A stretch of 64,000 nucleotides of DNA from Scolanthus callimorphus (taxonomy: Eukaryota; Cnidaria; Anthozoa; Actiniaria; Edwardsiidae). Position numbers and translations under genes: made by a program. The notes below the pieces were generated by a model. The model was not told the DNA's origin and did no database searches. It worked only from the letters and a program-made list of their open reading frames with translations. This document shows, piece by piece, positions 56,601 to 64,000 of the stretch. Each line of letters opens with the position of its first letter. The stretch's first letter is position 1. Location: NCBI GenBank assembly GCA_033964015.1, contig CM066912.1, positions 34,165,205 to 34,229,204 of the forward strand. The letters are read 5' to 3'.

Positions 56601-59600
56601 AGTAAGTGTGGAGGTGGAGTAGGTGTGGAGGTGGAGTAAGTGTGGAGGTGGAGTAAGTGTGGAGGTGGAGTAAGTGTGGAGCTGGAGTAAGTGTGGAGGT
56701 GGAGTAGGTGTGGAGGTGGAGTAAGTGTGGAGGTGGAGTAGGTGTGGAGCTTGAGTAAGTGTGGAGGTGGAGTAGGTGTGGAGGTGGAGTAAGTGTGGAG
56801 GTGGAGTAAGTGTGGAGCTGGAGTAAGTGTGGAGGTGGAGTAGGTGTGGAGGTGGAGTAAGTGTGGAGGTGGAGTAGGTGTGGAGCTTGAGTAAGTGTGG
56901 AGGTGGAGTAGGTGTGGAGGTGGAGTAAGTGTGGAGCTGGAGTAAGTGTGGAGGTGGAGTAGGTGTGGAGGTGGAGTAGGTGTGGAGCTTGAGTAAGTGT
57001 GGAGGTGGAGTAGGTGTGGAGCTTGAGTAAGTGTGGAGGTGGAGTAAGTGTGGAGGTGGAGTAGGTGTGGAGCTTGAGTAAGTGTGGAGGTGGAGTAGGT
57101 GTGGAGCTTGAGTAAGTGTGGAGGTGGAGTAAGTGTGGAGCTTGAGTAAGTGTGGAGGTGGAGTAAGCGTGGAGGTGGAGTAAGTGTGGAGGTGGAGCTT
57201 GAGTAAGTGTGGAGGTGGAGTAAGTGTGGAGGTGGAGTAAGTGTGGAGGTGGAGTAAGTGTGGAGGTGGAGTAGGTGTGGAGCTTGAGTAAGTGTGGAGG
57301 TGGAGTAGGTGTGGAGGTGGAGTAAATGTGGAGTGGAGTAAGTGTGGAGGTGGAGTAAGTGTGGAGGTGGAGTAAGTGTGGAGGTGGAGTAAGTGTGGAG
57401 GTGAAGTAAGTGTGGAGGTGGAGTAAGTGTGGAGGTGGAGTAGGTGTGGAGCTTGAGTAAGTGTGGAGGTGGAGTAAGTGTGGAGGTGGAGTAGGTGTGG
57501 AGCTTGAGTAAGTGGAGGTGGAGTAAGTGTGGAGGTGGAGTAAGTGTGGAGGTGGAGTAAGTGTGGAGCTTGAGTAAGTGGAGGTGGAGTAAGTGTGGAG
57601 GTGGAGTAAGTGTGGAGGTGGAGGTGGAGTAAGTGTGGAGGTGGAGTAGGTGTGGAGCTTGAGTAAGTGGAGGTGGAGTAAGTGTGGAGGTGGAGTAAGT
57701 GTGGAGGTGGAGTAAGTGTGGAGCTTGAGTAAGTGGAGGTGGAGTAAGTGTGGAGGTGGAGTAAGTGTGGAGGTGGAGGTGGAGTAAGTGTGGAGGTGGA
57801 GTAGGTGTGGAGCTTGAGTAAGTGGAGGTGGAGTAAGTGTGGAGGTGGAGTAAGTGTGGAGGTGGAGTAAGTGTGGAGGTGGAGTAAGTGTGGATGGAGT
57901 AAGTGTGGAGGTGGAGTAAGTGTGGAGGTGGAGTAAGTGTGGAGGTGGAGCTTGAGTAAGTGTGGAGGTGGAGTAAGTGTGGAGGTGGAGTAGTGTGGAG
58001 GTGGAGTAAGTGTGGAGGTGGAGTAGGTGTGGAGCTTGAGTAAGTGTGGAGGTGAGTAGGTGTGGAGGTGGAGTAGTGTGGAGGTGGAGTAAGTGTGGAG
58101 GTGGAGTAAGTGTGGAGGTGGAGTAAGTGTGGAGGTGGAGTAAGTGTGGAGGTGGAGTAAGTGTGGAGGTGGAGTAAGTGTGGAGGTGGAGTAAGTGTGG
58201 AGGTGGAGTAGGTGTGGAGCTTGAGTAAGTGTGGAGGTGGAGTAAGTGTGGAGGTGGAGTAGGTGTGGAGCTTGAGTAAGTGGAGGTGGAGTAAGTGTGG
58301 AGGTGGAGTAAGTGTGGAGGTGGAGTAAGTGTGGAGCTTGAGTAAGTGGAGGTGGAGTAAGTGTGGAGGTGGAGTAAGTGTGGAGGTGGAGGTGGAGTAA
58401 GTGTGGAGGTGTAGTAGGTGTGGAGCTTGAGTAAGTGGAGGTGGAGTAAGTGTGGAGGTGGAGTAAGTGTGGAGCTTGAGTAAGTGGAGGTGGAGTAAGT
58501 GTGGAGGTGGAGTAAGTGTGGAGGTGGAGGTGGAGTAAGTGTGGAGGTGGAGTAGGTGTGGAGCTTGAGTAAGTGGAGGTGGAGTAAGTGTGGAGGTGGA
58601 GTAAGTGTGGAGGTGGAGTAAGTGTGGAGGTGGAGCTTGAGTAAGTGTGGAGGTGGAGTAAGTGTGGAGGTGGAGTAGTGTGGAGGTGGAGTAAGTGTGG
58701 AGGTGGAGTAAGCGTGGAGGTGGAGTAAGTGTGGAGGTGGAGCTTGAGTAAGTGTGGAGGTGGAGTAAGTGTGGAGGTGGAGTAAGTGTGGAGGTGGAGT
58801 AAGTGTGGAGGTGGAGTAGGTGTGGAGCTTGAGTAAGTGTGGAGGTGGAGTAGGTGTGGAGGTGGAGTAAATGTGGAGGTGGAGTAAGTGTGGAGGTGGA
58901 GTAAGTGTGGAGGTGGAGTAAGTGTGGAGGTGGAGTAAGTGTGGAGGTGAAGTAAGTGTGGAGGTGGAGTAAGTGTGGAGGTGGAGTAGGTGTGGAGCTT
59001 GAGTAAGTGTGGAGGTGGAGTAAGTGTGGAGGTGGAGTAGGTGTGGAGCTTGAGTAAGTGGAGGTGGAGTAAGTGTGGAGGTGGAGTAAGTGTGGAGGTG
59101 GAGTAAGTGTGGAGCTTGAGTAAGTGGAGGTGGAGTAAGTGTGGAGGTGGAGTAAGTGTGGAGGTGGAGGTGGAGTAAGTGTGGAGGTGGAGTAGGTGTG
59201 GAGCTTGAGTAAGTGGAGGTGGAGTAAGTGTGGAGGTGGAGTAAGTGTGGAGGTGGAGTAAGTGTGGAGCTTGAGTAAGTGGAGGTGGAGTAAGTGTGGA
59301 GGTGGAGTAAGTGTGGAGGTGGAGGTGGAGTAAGTGTGGAGGTGGAGTAGGTGTGGAGCTTGAGTAAGTGGAGGTGGAGTAAGTGTGGAGGTGGAGTAAG
59401 TGTGGAGGTGGAGTAAGTGTGGAGGTGGAGTAAGTGTGGAGGTGGAGTAAGTGTGGAGGTGGAGTAAGTGTGGAGGTGGAGTAAGTGTGGAGGTGGAGCT
59501 TGAGTAAGTGTGGAGGTGGAGTAAGTGTGGAGGTGGAGTAAGTGTGGAGGTGGAGTAAGTGTGGAGGTGGAGTAGGTGTGGAGCTTGAGTAAGTGTGGAG

Positions 59601-62600
59601 GTGGAGTAGGTGTGGAGGTGGAGTAAGTGTGGAGGTGGAGTAAGTGTGGAGGTGGAGTAAGTGTGGAGGTGGAGTAAGTGTGGAGGTGGAGTAAGTGTGG
59701 AGGTGGAGTAAGTGTGGAGGTGGAGTAAGTGTGGAGGTGGAGTAAGTGTGGAGGTGGAGTAGGTGTGGAGCTTGAGTAAGTGTGGAGGTGGAGTAAGTGT
59801 GGAGGTGGAGTAGGTGTGGAGCTTGAGTAAGTGGAGGTGGAGTAAGTGTGGAGGTGGAGTAAGTGTGGAGGTGGAGTAAGTGTGGAGCTTGAGTAAGTGG
59901 AGGTGGAGTAAGTGTGGAGGTGGAGTAAGTGTGGAGGTGGAGGTGGAGTAAGTGTGGAGGTGTAGTAGGTGTGGAGCTTGAGTAAGTGGAGGTGGAGTAA
60001 GTGTGGAGGTGGAGTAAGTGTGGAGCTTGAGTAAGTGGAGGTGGAGTAAGTGTGGAGGTGGAGTAAGTGTGGAGGTGGAGGTGGAGTAAGTGTGGAGGTG
60101 GAGTAGGTGTGGAGCTTGAGTAAGTGGAGGTGGAGTAAGTGTGGAGGTGGAGTAAGTGTGGAGGTGGAGTAAGTGTGGAGGTGGAGTAAGTGTGGAGGTG
60201 GAGTAAGTGTGGAGGTGGAGTAAGTGTGGAGGTGGAGTAAGTGTGGAGGTGGAGTAAGTGTGGAGGTGGAGTGAGTGTGGAGGTGGAGTAAGTGTGGAGG
60301 TGGAGTAAGTGTGGAGGTGGAGTAAGTGTGGAGGTGGAGTAAGTGTGGAGCTTGAGTAAGTGTGGAGGTGGAGTAGGTGTGGAGGTGGAGTAAGTGTGGA
60401 GGTGGAGTAAGTGTGGAGGTGGAGTAAGTGTGTAGCTGGAGTAAGTGTGGAGGTGGAGTAGGTGTGGAGGTGGAGTAAGTGTGGAGGTGGAGTAGGTGTG
60501 GAGCTTGAGTAAGTGTGGAGGTGGAGTAGGTGTGGAGGTGGAGTAAGTGTGGAGGTGGAGTAAGTGTGGAGGTGGAGTAAGTGTGGAGCTGGAGTAAGTG
60601 TGGAGGTGGAGTAGGTGTGGAGGTGGAGTAAGTGTGGAGGTGGAGTAGGTGTGGAGCTTGAGTAAGTGTGGAGGTGGAGTAGGTGTGGAGGTGGAGTAAG
60701 TGTGGAGGTGGAGTAAGTGTGGAGGTGGAGTAGGTGTGGAGGTGGAGTAAGTGTGGAGCTTGAGTAAGTGTGGAGGTGGAGTAGGTGTGGAGGTGGAGTA
60801 AGTGTGGAGGTGGAGTAAGTGTGGAGGTGGAGTAAGTGTGGAGCTGGAGTAAGTGTGGAGGTGGAGTAGGTGTGGAGGTGGAGTAAGTGTGGAGGTGAAG
60901 TAGGTGTGGAGCTTGAGTAAGTGTGGAGGTGGAGTAGGTGTGGAGGTGGAGTAAGTGTGGAGGTGGAGTAAGTGTGGAGCTGGAGTAAGTGTGGAGGTGG
61001 AGTAGGTGTGGAGGTGGAGTAAGTGTGGAGGTGGAGTAGGTGTGGAGCTTGAGTAAGTGTGGAGGTGGAGTAGGTGTGGAGGTGGAGTAAGTGTGGAGCT
61101 GGAGTAAGTGTGGAGGTGGAGTAGGTGTGGAGGTGGAGTAGGTGTGGAGCTTGAGTAAGTGTGGAGGTGGAGTAGGTGTGGAGCTTGAGTAAGTGTGGAG
61201 GTGGAGTAAGTGTGGAGGTGGAGTAGGTGTGGAGCTTGAGTAAGTGTGGAGGTGGAGTAGGTGTGGAGCTTGAGTAAGTGTGGAGGTGGAGTAAGTGTGG
61301 AGCTTGAGTAAGTGTGGAGGTGGAGTAAGCGTGGAGGTGGAGTAAGTGTGGAGGTGGAGCTTGAGTAAGTGTGGAGGTGGAGTAAGTGTGGAGGTGGAGT
61401 AAGTGTGGAGGTGGAGTAGGTGTGGAGCTTGAGTAAGTGTGGAGGTGGAGTAGGTGTGGAGGTGGAGTAAGTGTGGAGGTGGAGTAAGTGTGGAGGTGGA
61501 GTAAGTGTGGAGGTGGAGTAAGTGTGGAGGTGGAGTAAGTGTGGAGGTGGAGTAAGTGTGGAGGTGGAGTAAGTGTGGAGGTGGAGTAGGTGTGGAGCTT
61601 GAGTAAGTGTGGAGGTGGAGTAAGTGTGGAGGTGGAGTAGGTGTGGAGCTTGAGTAAGTGGAGGTGGAGTAAGTGTGGAGGTGGAGTAAGTGTGGAGGTG
61701 GAGTAAGTGTGGAGGTGGAGTAAGTGTGGAGCTTGAGTAAGTGGAGGTGGAGTAAGTGTGGAGGTGGAGTAAGTGTGGAGGTGGAGGTGGAGTAAGTGTG
61801 GAGGTGGAGTAGGTGTGGAGCTTGAGTAAGTGGAGGTGGAGTAAGTGTGGAGGTGGAGTAAGTGTGGAGCTTGAGTAAGTGGAGGTGGAGTAAGTGTGGA
61901 GGTGGAGTAAGTGTGGAGGTGGAGTAAGTGTGGAGGTGGAGTAAGTGTGGAGGTGGAGTAAGTGTGGAGGTGGAGGTGGAGTAAGTGTGGAGGTGGAGGT
62001 GGAGTAAGTGTGGAGGTGGAGTAGGTGTGGATGTGGAGTAGGTGTGGAGGTGGAGTAAGTGTGGAGGTGGAGTAAGTGTGGAGGTGGAGTAAGTGTGGAG
62101 GTGGAGTAAGTGTGGAGGTGGAGTAAGTGTGGAGGTGGAGTAAGTGTGGAGGTGGAGTAAGTGTGGAGGTGGAGTAAGTGTGGAGGTGGAGTAAGTGTGG
62201 AGTTGGAGTAAGTGTGGAGGTGGAGTAAGTGTGGAGGTGGAGTAGGTGTGGAGGTGGAGTAGGTGTGGAGGTGGAGTAAGTGTGGTGGAGTAAGTGTGGA
62301 GGTGGAGTAAGTGTGGAGCTGGAGTAAGTGTGGAGGTGGAGTAGGTGTGGAGGTGGAGTAAGTGTGGAGGTGGAGTAGGTGTGGAGCTTGAGTAAGTGTG
62401 GAGGTGGAGTAGGTGTGGAGGTGGAGTAAGTGTGGAGGTGGAGTAAGTGTGGAGGTGGAGTAAGTGTGGAGCTGGAGTAAGTGTGGAGGTGGAGTAGGTG
62501 TGGAGGTGGAGTAAGTGTGGAGGTGGAGTAGGTGTGGAGCTTGAGTAAGTGTGGAGGTGGAGTAGGTGTGGAGGTGGAGTAAGTGTGGAGGTGGAGTAAG

Positions 62601-64000
62601 TGTGGAGGTGGAGTAGGTGTGGAGGTGGAGTAAGTGTGGAGCTTGAGTAAGTGTGGAGGTGGAGTAGGTGTGGAGGTGGAGTAAGTGTGGAGGTGGAGTA
62701 AGTGTGGAGGTGGAGTAAGTGTGGAGCTGGAGTAAGTGTGGAGGTGGAGTAGGTGTGGAGGTGGAGTAAGTGTGGAGGTGGAGTAGGTGTGGAGCTTGAG
62801 TAAGTGTGGAGGTGGAGTAGGTGTGGAGGTGGAGTAAGTGTGGAGCTGGAGTAAGTGTGGAGGTGGAGTAGGTGTGGAGGTGGAGTAAGTGTGGAGGTGG
62901 AGTAGGTGTGGAGCTTGAGTAAGTGTGGAGGTGGAGTAGGTGTGGAGGTGGAGTAAGTGTGGAGCTGGAGTAAGTGTGGAGGTGGAGTAGGTGTGGAGGT
63001 GGAGTAGGTGTGGAGCTTGAGTAAGTGTGGAGGTGGAGTAGGTGTGGAGCTTGAGTAAGTGTGGAGGTGGAGTAAGTGTGGAGGTGGAGTAGGTGTGGAG
63101 CTTGAGTAAGTGTGGAGGTGGAGTAGGTGTGGAGCTTGAGTAAGTGTGGAGGTGGAGTAAGTGTGGAGGTGGAGTAGGTGTGGAGCTTGAGTAAGTGTGG
63201 AGGTGGAGTAAGTGTGGAGGTGGAGTAAGTGTGGAGGTGGAGTAGGTGTGGAGGTGGAGTAGGTGTGGAGGTGGAGTAAGTGTGGAGGTGGAGTAGGTGT
63301 GAAGGTGGAGTAGGTGTGGAGGTGGAGTAGGTGTGGAGCTTGAGTAAGTGTGGAGGTGGAGTAAGTGTGGAGGTGGAGTAGGTGTAGAGCTTGAGTAAGT
63401 GTGGAGGTGGAGTAAGTGTGGAGGTGGAGTAAGTGTGGAGCTGGAGTAAGTGTGGAGGTGGAGTAAGTGTGGAGGTGGAGTAGGTGTAGAGCTTGAGTAA
63501 GTGTGGAGGTGGAGTAAGTGTGGAGGTGGAGTAGGTGTGGAGCTTGAGTAAGTGTGGAGGTGGAGTAAGTGTGGAGGTGGAGTAGGTGTGGAGGTGGAGT
63601 AGGTGTGGAGGTGGAGTAGGTGTGGAGCTTGAGTAAGTGTGGAGGTGGAGTAGGTGTGGAGGTGGAGTAGGTGTGGAGGTGGAGTAGGTGTGGAGGTGGA
63701 GTAAGTGTGGAGGTGGAGTAGGTGTGGAGGTGGAGTAAGTGTGGAGGTAAAGTAGGTGTGGAGGTGGAGTAGGTGTGGAGGTGGAGTAGGTGTGGAGCTT
63801 GAGTAAGTGTGGAGGTGGAGTAAGTGTGGAGGTGGAGTAGGTGTGGAGGTGGAGTAAGTGTGGAGGTGGAGTATGTGTGGAGGTGGAGTAGGTGTGGAGG
63901 TGGAGTAGGTGTGGAGGTGGAGTAAGTGTGGAGGTGGAGCTTGAGTAAGTGTGGAGGTGGAGTAAGTGTGGAGGTGGAGGTGGAGGTGGAGTAAGTGTGG
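53684..64000. repeat. 17 bp minisatellite array, more than 10 kb, running off the window
   Basis: Unit GTGGAGGTGGAGTAAGT repeats head to tail, roughly 550-580 times. Variants replace GTAAGT with GTAGGT, or GGTGGAG with GCTTGAG or GCTGGAG; some units are shortened or gain an extra GGTGGA. The plus strand has almost no C. Variants come in larger ordered blocks that repeat at about 775 bp (57430, 58209, 58988, 59760) and at about 4.16 kb (57165 and 61325). It begins about 110 bp after exon 53445-53573, inside the galaxin-like intron. No gene in it. Confidence 0.97.
53735..54180. mobile_element. MITE inserted in the left edge of the minisatellite
   Basis: Ends GACCCCGACCACACT and the inverted AGTGTGGACGGGGTC enclose about 445 bp with GTTTTCAAACGAAAACGGAT at both inner edges. 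Satellite sequence lies on both sides (53684-53730 and from 54182), so the element landed in the array. CTCGAG / CTGAG at the borders may be the duplicated target. Confidence 0.8.

Noticed and set aside
53684..64000. A CRISPR-like or coding tandem array
   Set aside because: There are no spacers, the host is an animal, the 17 bp unit shifts frame each copy, and TAA stops recur in it.

Overview
This is a stretch of animal nuclear genome, most likely from an anthozoan cnidarian, probably a coral or close relative. Every gene but one is split into small GT-AG exons, there is no operon structure, and long introns are crowded with small inverted-repeat elements. The last gene is galaxin-like, a family best known from coral skeletal matrix. 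The species assignment is inference.

Layout. (1) 1-3272, + strand: the last four exons of a glutamate carboxypeptidase II / NAALADase-type metallopeptidase, ending in its dimerisation domain. One intron holds an inverted-repeat element into which a tandem hammerhead-ribozyme retroelement ('retrozyme') has inserted. (2) 5744-18996, - strand: a 12-helix major facilitator superfamily transporter, rebuilt as 16 exons that keep frame throughout; its first exon was not fixed. (3) 22039-23082, - strand: an intronless 2-O-sulfotransferase of the heparan/uronyl type. (4) 25445-43172, + strand: a ten-exon gene for a 627-residue protein with a helical-repeat N-terminus, a Kelch propeller and a C-terminal MYND zinc finger. 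Its 9.9 kb fifth intron contains a full-length L1/Tx1-like LINE in opposite orientation with a 12 bp target duplication; LINE ORF1 is split by a 4.1 kb foldback element flanked by TTAA, which in turn carries a smaller element. (5) 48599-53573 and beyond, + strand: the first five coding exons of a galaxin-like secreted protein. Its next intron is taken over by a 17 bp minisatellite that fills about 10 kb to the end of the window.

The genes do not form one pathway; they are independent neighbours. The sulfotransferase and galaxin both act in or beyond the secretory pathway, but nothing links their regulation. The strongest unusual signals are the two hammerhead ribozymes, the splice-donor-bearing satellite, the datable series of nested insertions, two tandem duplications that copy exon pieces of the transporter, and long near-perfect hairpins. 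All exon models were made by eye from splice signals, reading phase and family motifs; no alignment or transcript data were available.
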